A DNA stretch of 64,000 nucleotides from JABWBH01 sp964526695 (GTDB lineage: Bacteria > Planctomycetota > Phycisphaerae > UBA1845), in assembly GCA_964526695.1 (NCBI GenBank), contig CAZGJA010000130.1, positions 1 to 64,000 of the forward strand. Reading direction: 5' to 3'. This document shows, in pieces, positions 27,817 through 38,100 of the stretch. Below the pieces are notes generated by a model. It did no database searches. It had not been told where the DNA came from and saw only the letters and a list, made by a program, of their open reading frames with translations. The first letter of the stretch is position 1; the number at the start of each line of letters is the position of its first letter. The translations under genes were made by a program, and so were the position numbers.

Positions 27817-27941
27817 GAGATCTCAACTCCCCGGGGGTGCGGGCCTCTGGCCCACCAGCGGGCGAGGACGCCCGCCCCCCCCAAAAACCGCCCCCCAAAA
27901 AAACTGAACGCTCTGATATTTGCGAGGCACTACACGAGCGT

Positions 27942-28778
27942 TCAGCCGGCCACCCATTCCGCCGGGACGTCCGCGGCCGCGGGCACGGGCTGCCGGCCCG
28001 CCAGGACGTGGTCGAGCGCGAACAGCGCGGCGCCCAACGCCCCCATGAAATGCGCGTCGGGGCTGACGTTCAGCGTGACGTCCAGTTTCGCCTCCAGCGC
28101 GCGAACCATTCCCATATTCCGCGCCACGCCTCCGGTGAACGTGAACTCCGTCTCCATGCCCACGCGACGCACCAGGCCGACCGTCCGCGAGGCGATCGCC
28201 TGATGCACGCCGGCGAGAATATCTTCAATCTTTCGTTTCTGTGCCACGTAACCCAGAATGTCAGACTCGACAAACACAGTGCAGACACTCGTCAGTCGTA
28301 TGGGCTGGGTTCCCCTGAGCGATATTTCGCCAATGTCGTCCAGCGGCAGACCCAGCACCTCGGCCGCGCCGGCGAGAAACCGGCCCGTCCCCGCTGCGCA
28401 TTTGTCATTCATGCAGAAGTCCAGCACGTCGCCCTCGGGGCCGACTTTGATGGCTTTGGTGTCCTGACCACCCATGTCGATCACCGTGCGCGTTCCGGGA
28501 AACAACAACTGCGCGCCGCGCGCGTGGCACGAGATTTCCGTCACCTGGGCGTTGCCCGCTTCGATCTTGTATCGACCGTAGCCGGTTCCCACGACAAAAC
28601 CCACGGAATCCTTCGCCACGCCGGACTGCGACAAGAGCGTGTCCAGCGCCGTCTGCCCGGCGCGCTTCACGTTGGCGCCGGTGTTGATCAGCGCTCTTGC
28701 CACAATGGCGCGCGATTCGTCAAGGAGCACGGCCTTGGTCTGCGTGCTTCCAACGTCAATGCCTGCTGCATACGCCAT
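27942..28778 (-). CDS. bzdP: Benzoyl-CoA reductase, ATPase/activator subunit (BzdP/BcrA-like)
   Basis: A 278-residue second ATPase subunit, paralogous to the next gene. It has AGIDVGSTQTKAVLLD, ISCHARGA, the canonical DMGGQDTKAI, and the cluster cysteines Cys127 (KCAAGTGRF) and Cys166 (SVCTVF) at exactly the same positions as in the neighbouring subunit. FTGGVARNMGMVRALE and the C-terminal MGALGAALFA complete the family. The pair of unequal short subunits fits a heterodimeric Azoarcus-type electron activase. It begins three bases after the stop of the BzdO-like gene, so it is tightly coupled to the catalytic subunits. Confidence 0.92.
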   Translation of the reverse strand: MAYAAGIDVGSTQTKAVLLDESRAIVARALINTGANVKRAGQTALDTLLSQSGVAKDSVGFVVGTGYGRYKIEAGNAQVTEISCHARGAQLLFPGTRTVIDMGGQDTKAIKVGPEGDVLDFCMNDKCAAGTGRFLAGAAEVLGLPLDDIGEISLRGTQPIRLTSVCTVFVESDILGYVAQKRKIEDILAGVHQAIASRTVGLVRRVGMETEFTFTGGVARNMGMVRALEAKLDVTLNVSPDAHFMGALGAALFALDHVLAGRQPVPAAADVPAEWVAG

Positions 28779-28781
28779 GAA

Positions 28782-30080
28782 TCACCCCTGTATCCTTGCG
28801 GCCGCCGCATGGGCCGCGCCGCGAATGCGTTTGTATTGCAATGACTCGAAAAAGGCGTCAATGCGGTTCTTCATCTGCGCCTCGGCATAATAGCGCGGAT
28901 CCTCCAGATCCGATTCCACCATCAGCGTCGGCACGCCCAGCTCCTTGGTGAAGTACTCGCGCATGTCGCCCTGACCCGCCGAGAACAGACGGCAGCTCTT
29001 GATGCTGTGAATCACCAGCGCGTCCGCATCCCATTCTTCAACGTAGCGGCGAATCTGCGCATACCGTTCCGTCAGCGTTCGGTTGCACAGATTGTGAACG
29101 AGCATCTGCTCGGCTATGGATTCCAGAGGGCGATCCGGATCATGCCGGAAACCAAATTCCCAGGTTCCGCCCACGGTCGAGTACGTGCTCTGCACGGCCA
29201 CCGCGCCCCAGGTTTCAAACAGGCTCCGGAAATTGCGATAGTAGGGATACGGCGGAGGCCCCTCGGTCACGATGCGAAACTTCTCCTCGGGAAGCACGCC
29301 CTCGCCGCGATCCACCATCTCCTGGTATTCGATCACGGCGGCGTCGAAGAAGTCGGCGGCGTCGCGCGTGCCGCGCAGCGCATTGATGGGGCCCATCATG
29401 TTGATGCTGTCAAAGTAGGCGTCGAACGGCGCGGGGCGGCTCTTGCACAAATCCTTGCAGCGCGTCCAGCCCTCTTCCGCGCGGGCAGACTCGCGCAAGA
29501 TGTCCCGCAGTCTGTCGATGTCGAACTTTCGACCCGTTAACTCCTCGCATTGTCGGATGAGATCGTACAGTTGCGACATGACGTAGGCCACGTCGCCGGA
29601 GCAGGGGCGGTCGCCTTCGCGTATGAACGGCACGTCGATCATCACCAGCGGGCAGTTGAACATCGCCGCGCAATGCTCAAACCACTTGATGTAAACGTTG
29701 CAACCCACAAAGTTGCAGACGATCATGCTCGGCACGGGAATGTTGCCGTCCTTGCCCACGCCTCCCGAGAGCGTAAAGCCAATGTCGGCCTTGACGTAGG
29801 CACAGTTATCCGAGGCGTAGCCGATTTCCTCCGCCTTGATGATGTAGGGCAGGGATTTCTTGCGAATCGCCAGTTGAAGGGCGTTGATTTCCGGGAATAC
29901 CGGAAGGATGTCGAAGCAGCGCAGAATCTCGACGCAGTTGCCGCTGATCATCAGGTAGGCGCTGGGCGAACCGGAAGCGGCGGCCTGCTTAAGTTGCGTC
30001 ATCCAGTCCGTCATAATGCGGCTGGAAAGATTGTGCACGCGTCCGCGATAGTCCTTCGCGTCGGCTACGGCTGTGGTCAC
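28782..30080 (-). CDS. bzdO: Benzoyl-CoA reductase catalytic subunit (BzdO/BcrB-like)
   Basis: A 432-residue subunit of the HgdB/BcrB (2-hydroxyacyl-CoA dehydratase D) family. With the BzdN-like protein it should form the active site that reduces benzoyl-CoA to cyclohexa-1,5-diene-1-carbonyl-CoA. Candidate cluster ligands and conserved blocks are SGNCVEILRCFDILPVF, SDNCAYVKADIGF, VCNFVGCNVYIKWFEH and HSIKSCRLFSAGQGDM. Its length fits BzdO (about 450) and BcrB. The start is GTG at 30080 with an AAAGGAA ribosome site. It sits between the BzdN-like gene (51 bp upstream) and bzdP (3 bp downstream). Confidence 0.92.
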   Translation of the reverse strand: MTTAVADAKDYRGRVHNLSSRIMTDWMTQLKQAAASGSPSAYLMISGNCVEILRCFDILPVFPEINALQLAIRKKSLPYIIKAEEIGYASDNCAYVKADIGFTLSGGVGKDGNIPVPSMIVCNFVGCNVYIKWFEHCAAMFNCPLVMIDVPFIREGDRPCSGDVAYVMSQLYDLIRQCEELTGRKFDIDRLRDILRESARAEEGWTRCKDLCKSRPAPFDAYFDSINMMGPINALRGTRDAADFFDAAVIEYQEMVDRGEGVLPEEKFRIVTEGPPPYPYYRNFRSLFETWGAVAVQSTYSTVGGTWEFGFRHDPDRPLESIAEQMLVHNLCNRTLTERYAQIRRYVEEWDADALVIHSIKSCRLFSAGQGDMREYFTKELGVPTLMVESDLEDPRYYAEAQMKNRIDAFFESLQYKRIRGAAHAAAARIQG

Positions 30081-30131
30081 GGGTAATTCCTTTCGTACGC
30101 AATCGGTGCGGGCGGCGGTTTTCCCAGGACG

Positions 30132-31286
30132 TTACTCAAAAAGCATGGATTCGGAGAACGTCTCCACTTCAGTTCGGCTGGCGTCGAAGGTCCACATCTT
30201 CTCCTCAAACTCCAGCTTGATGTGTGGGATTTTGTTTTTGTCCAGAATCTCCACAAAGGGCACATAATCCAACAACGCCGGTTCGCAGAACTTCGCCGGC
30301 GTGAAGACGACGGCGGCCGCTCCCGCGTCCTTCACGCGCCGCAGCAGGCCATCGGTCCGCCGATGCCGCCAGTCGTGGCGCACCGAGGAATAGACGCTGC
30401 AATGAAGGTACGCCTCGGCGAGCGCTCCCATGGGATCGCCGTTGCAGCCGACATTCTCATGAAACCAGCGAAACCCGACCACGAGATCGTCATCTTTGAT
30501 CTGGCAGCCCGCGCCTTCGATGGTGTCAATGAGCAGCGCGGGCGGCTGCTCGCAGAAGGCGCCTTCGAGGACGACGTGCACGCTGTCGCGCGGCCGAGGA
30601 TTCCGCCGGAGGGCTTCGGCCAGGAACGCCTCTAAAATCGGGAGATAATCTTCGGGCATCATGCGCGTCCCGGCCTGCACGACGGCATAGAGGTCGGCGG
30701 TAGGGACGGATCCGGGATGCTCCTTGCGCCGCGCATAAAGGGCTCGGATGAGATGTCGCACTTTGTTGTAAATGTCGAGGCTCGCAGCGATCGCAGAGTC
30801 CGTAATGGGGCGGCGAATGTGACTGGACAGGTTGGTGCGGAATCGCTCGAATTCCGCGCGGGTGTAGGCCGCCGATCCGGAATTGCTCATGTTCTGCGGA
30901 AGGTGCAGAAACTCCACAAACAACTGCGGTGCATTGCGTTTGACGAGGCTCGCGAGATTGCGCGCCACGTCGCAGATCGAGCTGAACACCACGCCTTCAA
31001 TGCCGTCCGTTTCCTGGCGCAGGAACAATTCCAGCGTGCTCTTGGCGATCGAGCAGATGAAGGACTGGAACCGCGAGTCGGCGTGCGAAATCTCCAGCTT
31101 GTTGCCCACGCCGAAGAGACCCACGGGCATCAGGCCGGCGGCGTGAATGATCTCCACGGGCGCATAAACCGGAAACACGGCCAGACCGCGGACATCGGGA
31201 TGTTCTTCTCGCGCGCGGGCGACGGCCTGCGCGGGGAGCATTTCCATCAATTCGTGACAGTGCTGCACAATGGCATCGTAATTCAC
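30132..31286 (-). CDS. bzdN: Benzoyl-CoA reductase catalytic subunit (BzdN/BcrC-like)
   Basis: A 384-residue partner of the BzdO-like subunit and of the same superfamily. Characteristic parts are VRGLAVFPVYAPVEIIHAAG, ADSRFQSFICSIAKSTLELFL, FSSICDVARNLASL, LEGAFCEQPPALLIDTIE and VFTPAKFCEPALLDYVPF, which carry the conserved cysteines. The size agrees with BzdN/BcrC (about 380). The start codon is GTG at 31286 with a good AGGAAGGGA ribosome site. It leads the reductase block bzdNOPQ, in the same order as in the Azoarcus cluster, and lies 71 bp downstream of the HAD-ECH gene. Confidence 0.92.
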   Translation of the reverse strand: MNYDAIVQHCHELMEMLPAQAVARAREEHPDVRGLAVFPVYAPVEIIHAAGLMPVGLFGVGNKLEISHADSRFQSFICSIAKSTLELFLRQETDGIEGVVFSSICDVARNLASLVKRNAPQLFVEFLHLPQNMSNSGSAAYTRAEFERFRTNLSSHIRRPITDSAIAASLDIYNKVRHLIRALYARRKEHPGSVPTADLYAVVQAGTRMMPEDYLPILEAFLAEALRRNPRPRDSVHVVLEGAFCEQPPALLIDTIEGAGCQIKDDDLVVGFRWFHENVGCNGDPMGALAEAYLHCSVYSSVRHDWRHRRTDGLLRRVKDAGAAAVVFTPAKFCEPALLDYVPFVEILDKNKIPHIKLEFEEKMWTFDASRTEVETFSESMLFE

Positions 31287-31357
31287 AGTTCAGTCCCTTC
31301 CTGAGGGGCCACGTCCAATAACAGCGGAAGTCATCCCGGCCCGATTCTTCAGTGCCG

Positions 31358-33883
31358 TCAGCTCTTGTCCGTCGGGTATTGCCAGCCCGGCAGTTCCCCG
31401 TTCGAGCAGGCGTAATCCATCGGCGGCGGCTTCCCGCCTCGATCCAGCAGCGACAGCAGCCCCGTTCGAATATACGGGTTCTTGGCCGGATCGAACGTGT
31501 CCGCGGTTTCCTTCGCCAATGCGGAATCGGCGGCCGCGACGGCTTCATCGGCCGTGACCTGCCCACAGGCCTCGCAGGCGGTGCCGACGGTATGCCGCGT
31601 CAATTCCTTTTTCAGCAAAGCCCGCGAATACGGCGCATCACGCGCCATGAGCCGGGCTCTCTCAAACGCGCGGCGCAGCCCTTCCAGTTCATCCTCAAAG
31701 ACCGCGTGCGACAGACCGACCTGATGGGCGCGGTCCGCGGTCAATCCCTGATCAAACATCTCGAATACGATCGAGTCGCCCAATCCAAGCCGCTTGAGTT
31801 CGCCGACAGCGCCGAACCCCGGAAGTATGGCGTAATCCAATTCCGGCTGGTTGTAGGTGTTCTTCTGTCCCCAGCACGACTCGCGCGTCAGGGAATCAAA
31901 GGAAAACCCTGATGCGCGGACGTCATAGCGCAGGTCAAGGAAATAGGTGAACTCCGCGCCGCCGCCCCATTTCTCCCCGAAGACCCCGATCGTCGCCACC
32001 GGACTGCGCTGAATTGAGCGAAATAGGCGCACGGCATTGCGACTGGAGGCGGCGGCCTCGTCCTCGGTGAGCGGCACATACCCCTTGGGGCGCTCGAACC
32101 AGCCACGGTTGAACTCGCGGGCGTCCGCGCCGAGCATGCGCATCCCGGCGCCCGCGGCGGTGAAGAGCACGGCCCCGCAGCGACCGGCGCGATGCAGTTC
32201 AAGCACGCGCCGCCACGCATGGTCAAGCTGGTCAATGACGGCTCGGTTGAAGACGTTGCCGCGCAGGGGATTGTTGAAAACGACTGTGCCCACGCGGTCG
32301 CGCGAGGACGGTTCCACGACTTTCAGGTCCGGGTAGAACGCGCGATAGACCGGCGTCTTGCGCTCGCGGCTTTGCGCCAGGTCCAGTTCACCGACCGGCG
32401 TCTGGTATGAGCGACCATATTCCAGGAAGCGCGCGACCTTCAGGCGAGCCAGTTCCGTCAGCAGATGAGGCCGATCCTTACGCGGTCCGGCAACTCCATC
32501 CAAGTCGAGCATTTCGCGGATATGGGCGTCGTCGGCGTTCTCGTCGCGCGCCCGCCGCACCAGTTCGATCACGCCTTCGAGGGTCAGCTCCGCGATCAGC
32601 GCGTCGATCAACTCGATCAGCCCGACCTTGAAACGCAGCCCCGCGCGAGTTGACAGGTTGATCTGCCCGGGCGTGGCGGTCCCGTCCTGAATCATATCCA
32701 GCGCATACAGACAGAGCGGCAGGGCATATCGGCGAAACGCGCGCCCGCCGCCATCGTCGGCACAGGCCACGTGGACCAGCGCCGCGGCGCTGCGCACCTT
32801 GCCGGCGCGGCGGTCGTTCTCCGCCGCCTGATAGTACGACCAAAACGTCTGGCGGGATATCTCGCCCACCGGCTCATACTCGCCCGACGCGGGATTGAAT
32901 ACGCCCACCGGCGCCGGCCTGGCATCTTCGCTCCAGGCGTAGAAACCCTTTCGCGCCGCGGTCGCCGCGCCGCCGTGCCCGCGCGACTCCAGTCCGGCGA
33001 TCCAATCCGGATAGCACTTGCCGTCGCGCTGATAGAGGCTGCGCAGCCGATCGTGCTTGGGCAGCGACGATCCGAAATGGCGGCTGGATTCGGTGTAGGG
33101 CATGTGCCCGGTCTGGTCGAGAACGAGGAAGGGGTTGGCGGTGAACAGCTCCCACAGCCCGCCGAGCTGCACGATGTCGCGCCCGGTTTGGACATCCCAC
33201 GAGATGATCGCCGCCATCGCCTGAAAGAGCGGGTCGGTGATGTACCCGTGATGGTCCACCGGAAGCGCGACGACGGCCTTTTCGAGAATCTGGTCGGCGA
33301 AGACCACGCCGAAGTTGAACGTCTCCTGCGAGGCGAACTTGCCTTTCATCACGTCGATGAGGCGGTTGCGCTCGAACGGGAAGTAGCCGTGCACCGTCAG
33401 GAACTTCTCGCGCAGGGCCTCCGATCTGAACAGCACGGCGAGTTCCTCCGTCGTGTGCGACGAGGTGTTGGAGAACACCGCCGCCAGCCGGTCCGGATCG
33501 ACGGCGCGTTCGACGGCCTCGAAGATCCGCGCCTTGATCTCGGCCCGCTCGGTGGCGACTTCCCAGACGATGTCGGCGTCCTTGAGCGCGGCATAGTCCT
33601 GCGTGCAGGTGACGCGGGCCTTGAGGGCGTCGCCGTCCTCGGGGCGGATGCGGCGCTCGCGGACCTGCTGCGCGACGTGATCGGCCAGGCGCGCCGCGGC
33701 GCGCTGGAGTGCGTCCGCGGCCACGTCGAGGAGGATGAGCCGGCAATCCGTCTTGGCGAGCAGATCCAGCGCGATGCCCTGCCCCATCGTGCCCGCGCCG
33801 ATGAGCGCGACGCAGCGCACGTCGTTGACGCGGCGCACCGCCGGCTCGATCGTCTTGTCGCCGAATGCAAATGCCCGTTTCAT
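31358..33883 (-). CDS. 3-hydroxyacyl-CoA dehydrogenase / enoyl-CoA hydratase fusion
   Basis: An 841-residue bifunctional beta-oxidation protein with dehydrogenase first and hydratase last, the reverse of E. coli FadB. The NAD-binding GAGTMG is at residues 29-34. The catalytic-His region appears as VHGYFPFERNRLIDVMKG, a divergent form of HFFNP. A long helical middle part follows (about 200-530). The crotonase domain covers about 545-780 with the oxyanion motif LGADAREF and both catalytic Glu positions (GGGAEF and NQPELDYAILPGFG). In this operon it most likely oxidises 3-hydroxypimeloyl-CoA and may hydrate an enoyl precursor. ATG 33883 is preferred over the TTG two codons upstream. It lies 21 bp after the thiolase. 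Confidence 0.88.
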   Translation of the reverse strand: MKRAFAFGDKTIEPAVRRVNDVRCVALIGAGTMGQGIALDLLAKTDCRLILLDVAADALQRAAARLADHVAQQVRERRIRPEDGDALKARVTCTQDYAALKDADIVWEVATERAEIKARIFEAVERAVDPDRLAAVFSNTSSHTTEELAVLFRSEALREKFLTVHGYFPFERNRLIDVMKGKFASQETFNFGVVFADQILEKAVVALPVDHHGYITDPLFQAMAAIISWDVQTGRDIVQLGGLWELFTANPFLVLDQTGHMPYTESSRHFGSSLPKHDRLRSLYQRDGKCYPDWIAGLESRGHGGAATAARKGFYAWSEDARPAPVGVFNPASGEYEPVGEISRQTFWSYYQAAENDRRAGKVRSAAALVHVACADDGGGRAFRRYALPLCLYALDMIQDGTATPGQINLSTRAGLRFKVGLIELIDALIAELTLEGVIELVRRARDENADDAHIREMLDLDGVAGPRKDRPHLLTELARLKVARFLEYGRSYQTPVGELDLAQSRERKTPVYRAFYPDLKVVEPSSRDRVGTVVFNNPLRGNVFNRAVIDQLDHAWRRVLELHRAGRCGAVLFTAAGAGMRMLGADAREFNRGWFERPKGYVPLTEDEAAASSRNAVRLFRSIQRSPVATIGVFGEKWGGGAEFTYFLDLRYDVRASGFSFDSLTRESCWGQKNTYNQPELDYAILPGFGAVGELKRLGLGDSIVFEMFDQGLTADRAHQVGLSHAVFEDELEGLRRAFERARLMARDAPYSRALLKKELTRHTVGTACEACGQVTADEAVAAADSALAKETADTFDPAKNPYIRTGLLSLLDRGGKPPPMDYACSNGELPGWQYPTDKS

Positions 33884-33904
33884 GTTCAATGCCTCGCAGG
33901 CGTT

Positions 33905-35149
33905 TCAGTTTCCCCGCGTGTCCCGCACGATCACGGCCGCCCCCTGTCCGCCGCCGATGCACGCCGAGGCACAGCCGATGCGCTCGCCGCGCCGCTGCAT
34001 TTCATACATCAGGTCCACGAGGAGCCGGGTTCCCGTCGCGGCCAGCGGATGCCCGATGGCGATTCCGCCGCCGTTGACGTTCACCTTCTGGCGATCGAGC
34101 GCCAGCTCCTTCTCCACGCCGAGGAACTGGGCGGCGAACGCTTCGTTGATTTCCCACAGCCCCACGTCCCGCAGGGTGAGCCGCGCGCGGGCGAGCGCCT
34201 GCTGAATGGCCGGCACGGGTCCGCGCCCCATCACCTTGGGATCCACGCCGGCCACGCCGTACGCCAGCACCTCGAACCGCGCATCGATTCCCAGTTGCTC
34301 CGCGACCTCCGCGCTGGCAAGCACCAGAGCAGCCGCGCCGTCGGAGATTTCGCTGGCGTTGCCTGCGGAGACCAGCCCGTTCGGCGTCAGCGCGGGCAGC
34401 TTTTCCAGCACATCCAGCGAAGTCTTGCGGACGCACTCGTCGCGCGCAAGGTGCACGGGCCTGCCGGTCAGGTCGGTCGCCTCGAAAGCGAACATTCCGC
34501 GCAGCAGGTCGCCGCCGTTGAGCCAGCTCGCCTTCTGCGCCGCGCGGGCCCGGGCATGAGACAGATCCGCGAACTCGTCGCAGGCGCGGCGGGTGATTTC
34601 CATCCGCTTTCCGTATTCGTCCGCCGTCAGCATCATGCTGGTCCGCGCCAGGTCGTGGTTGAGCGACGCGAGCATGGAATCCTCGACCGCGCCGGCGTCG
34701 GCGAATTCCCAGAAGTTGGCCGCGCCGCGCAGCGACCGCACGATGCGCGGGGCGCGCGACATGGTCTCCGCGCCGACGCAGAGCACGACGTCGGCGTCGT
34801 CCACCGCGGGCGGCAGGAGAATCTGCTGATACGCGTTGATCACCGTCTGCAGACCCGAGCCGCAGATGCGCTGCACCATCAGCGCCGGCGCTTCCGTCCT
34901 CAACCCGCACCGCAACCCCACGTTGCGCGGAAAATAAATGTCCTGCGTCCCCGGCGCGGTGAACTGATACACGTTGGCGCCGACGACGGCGCTGACCCGT
35001 TCGGCGGGGATGCCGCTGCGCCGGATCGCTTCCGTGCCGGCGGCCGCGCCGAGATCCTCCGCGCTGAAATGCCGCAGCGTGCCGCACTTGACGCCGACGG
35101 GCGTCCGCGCCGCGCCGACGATGACCACCGATTGTCCCTTTGCTGTCAT
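33905..35149 (-). CDS. Acetyl-CoA acyltransferase (thiolase)
   Basis: A 414-residue thiolase. The active-site Cys is in QRICGSGLQTV, the His is in NVNGGGIAIGHPLAATG, and the second Cys is in CASACIGGGQG. NEAFAAQFLG is also present. Within this operon the expected reaction is cleavage of 3-oxopimeloyl-CoA with CoA to glutaryl-CoA and acetyl-CoA, completing processing of the opened ring. The region after the N-terminal strand, YQFTAPGTQDIYFPRNVGLR, is unusual for degradative thiolases, so chain-length preference may differ. It starts 12 bp after the CoA-ligase fusion and is followed by the HAD-ECH gene. Confidence 0.9.
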   Translation of the reverse strand: MTAKGQSVVIVGAARTPVGVKCGTLRHFSAEDLGAAAGTEAIRRSGIPAERVSAVVGANVYQFTAPGTQDIYFPRNVGLRCGLRTEAPALMVQRICGSGLQTVINAYQQILLPPAVDDADVVLCVGAETMSRAPRIVRSLRGAANFWEFADAGAVEDSMLASLNHDLARTSMMLTADEYGKRMEITRRACDEFADLSHARARAAQKASWLNGGDLLRGMFAFEATDLTGRPVHLARDECVRKTSLDVLEKLPALTPNGLVSAGNASEISDGAAALVLASAEVAEQLGIDARFEVLAYGVAGVDPKVMGRGPVPAIQQALARARLTLRDVGLWEINEAFAAQFLGVEKELALDRQKVNVNGGGIAIGHPLAATGTRLLVDLMYEMQRRGERIGCASACIGGGQGAAVIVRDTRGN

Positions 35150-35161
35150 GCGCACCGCCCT

Positions 35162-38100
35162 CTACCTCGCGTTCGCTCCAACGGGAGCACATTCCGATGC
35201 ACACGCCTCCGTGCGGGCCGAAGCCCGAAGCTCGCCGCCAGACCGCGCCGCAGCGCCGGATTCGCCTTCAGGGACTTCAATGACGTTGGGCGACAGGCAC
35301 GGCGTGAAGATTGCCTCGATGCGGCGCCTGTGGTTGTCCAGCACCGCCTTGCGGACCAGCTTGCCCGAGGGCGTGATTTCCCCGCGCGCCGCGGACGGCT
35401 CCTGATCACACAGCACCGCACGCCGCACGCGCTGATACTTCACCTCGATCAGCGGGTTGATCCGCCGCAGCTCCTGCGCGAACAGCTCGCGCGCCGCCGG
35501 CTGCTCGATCAGGCGATCGTCCGGCGCATCGACCGGCTCCCCGTGCCGCGACAGCGCGTCGCGCACGGCGGACATGCAGGGGAACAGCAGCGCGCCGACG
35601 AAGTCCTTGCCGCTGCCCACGGCGATGGCCTCGGTGATGTACGGCGATTCGTTGACCAGCACGTTTTCGATCCGTTGCGGATGCACCTTCTCGCCGGTGG
35701 TCAGCTTGAAGGCGCCGTCCTTGCGCCCGAAGATGCGCAGCCCGTCGCGCGTGAACTCGCCGAGATCTCCCGAGCGGAACCAGCCGTCCTCGGTCAGCAC
35801 GCGCGAGTTGGCTTCCTCGTCGTTGAGGTAGCCGCGCATGACGTTCGGTCCCTTGACGAGGATCTCCTGGTCCGGGTCGATGCGAATGGTCACGCCAGGG
35901 ATGGGCGTGCCGACGAAGCCGCTGCGCCACGGCGTGCCCAGCGTCCGCAAGGTCACGGACGGCGACGTTTCCGTCAGCCCCCAGCCCTCCAGCACGGGAA
36001 CGTTGTGCCGCCGATACGCCGACTCCACCGTCGCGGAGAGCGGCGCGCCGGCGGTGAACACGAACCGCAGGCGGGCGTTGAACACGGCGGCCTCGACGCC
36101 CGCATCCTCCGTGCAACGGGACATGAGCAGATCGTGCACGCGCGGCACGCTGCAGAAAATCGTCGGGTTGAAGGTGCGCCAGTTGTCCAGCAGGCGCTCC
36201 ACGTCGCGGCCGCGCGAATCGTCCAGGCACAGCTCCGCGCCGTGGTACAGCGTCAGGAACCTCTCGAACAGGCCGCCGAAGCTGTGGTGCCAGGGCAGGT
36301 AATTCATCAGCACGTCCTGCTCGCCGAGATCCCAGATCAGCGAGAGCGCCTTCTGCTGCGAGATCAGGTTGCCGTGCGTGAGCTGCACGCCCTTCGGCGG
36401 GCCGGTCGTGCCGGAGGTGTACATGACCACGCAGAGATCGTCGCCGCGCACGGCGTCAATCCGCTCGTCGAGGCGCTCCTCGCTCGCGCCTTCGTCGCCC
36501 AGCAGCGTGGCGAAGTCGATCGCCCCCCACGACCGCGCCGCGTCGTCAAAGTCCATGCTGAACACGCGCTCGATCCACGGATAGCGCGCGCGGTCAATCT
36601 TCTCGAGCTGATGCCGACCGGAGACGACCAGCAGCCGCGGCCGCGAATGACCGAGGACGTAGTCCACCTGCGGCGCGGCGTATCCCGCGAACACCGGCAC
36701 GGTGACCGCGCCGATGGACATGACCGCCAGCTCGAACAGGAACATCTCCGCGCGGTTCTCCGACAACATGCACACCATGTCGCCGCGCCGGACGCCCATT
36801 TCCAGCAGGTTTCGCGCGATGCGCCGGACGGCCGCGCCAAATTCGTTCCACGTCAGCGAGGCCGTTTTCGATCCGCCCGGCGGCGCGATGCCGGTCCTCG
36901 CGGGGGTCGTGCCCGGCGTGCGGTAGCGCAGGTAGGTCCGATCGCCCCAGCGCTTCACGCGATCGCGCAGCACCGCGCCGAGCGAAGGCTCGACGTCGCC
37001 GAGCGGAATGGGGCTGGCGTGCTCCTCGCCCATGCGCCGGATGCCCACGCGCTCGTCCAGCCCCAGCGGCGTCGTCTGGCAGTACGCCAGGCACGAGTCG
37101 CGCAGCAGCTCCTTCGTCAAGGTGAACCGCTCCTCCGGCGGCTTGCGCTGCACGGACGGTCCCGTCGGCTCCAGCCCGCTGCGCCGGCGGACGATGTGCG
37201 ACGCGGAGAAGTACACGATGTTGGTCGCCAGCTCCTTGATGTGCGAGCAACCGGCCCGGCCGCCGACTCGGCGGTTGATCTCGCTGAGCACGCCCCGCTC
37301 GATGCGCAGACCCACCAGCCGCTCGGCGGCCGCCTCGATCTCGCAGCACACGGGGAACGGCGCCCGGATCATCTGAAGCGCGCTGCGCGTGATTTGTTCG
37401 TTGGGGAGGTCGATGCACAACTCGAGTTTGATGAGGTGCTCGTCATCGAGCATGGTGCCGACCACGACGAGGTCGTCCGGACCGGCGTCGTACAATTCGA
37501 TCGAGAAATCGCGCTGAGCGGCGAGTCGCATGGCGGAGTTCCTTCCATCGGCGCCCGCGGACCGCTTGCGGCGGATCGCGCGGGCCATCGCTTCCTGCAC
37601 CTGGGCGCGGAGATGCTTGAACAGGGTCTCGTGCTGCGTCAGCCCCGCGCGCGCCGCGTAGCGCCCCAGCGGGGTGAGGATCCATTCCTCGTTCGAGAAG
37701 AGCTTCACGCTCGCCAGTCCCCGGGCGACCGCGTCGCGGAACGACTTGACCGAGCTGGTGACGTGGTTGGCGAAGGACATGATGATCGCGCGGTGTCCGG
37801 ACCAGATGGCGTCGAAATCCGCGTCGGAGGGATACGCGCCGCAGGCCTGCCCGACGTCGAACACCGCGCGCGTGACGCGCGCCACGAAGTCGGTCTTCGT
37901 CTCGTCCTTGCACAAGTCGCCCATGCGCAGGTCGAGCAGCTCGCCGTCCGGCGCGACCATGTGGATCAACCCGCCGACGTTGAGCACGATCGAGATCATG
38001 CCCTTGTCGAACTCGATGCGCGTGCCCGGCACGTGGCGCGCGTGTTTGAACGGGTAATCGTGCGCGGTCAGGATCGCCTCGATCCGGTCGCGCTCCGCCT

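Noticed and set aside
27817..27941. A terminator between bzdP and bzdQ (GCGGGCG/CGCCCGC stem)
   Set aside because: On the transcribed strand no T run follows the stem, and the next gene is an essential subunit of the same complex.
28782..31286. 2-hydroxyacyl-CoA dehydratase instead of benzoyl-CoA reductase
   Set aside because: Two catalytic subunits with two different ATPase subunits in NOPQ order, plus dch, had and oah in the same operon, fit benzoyl-CoA reductase much better.
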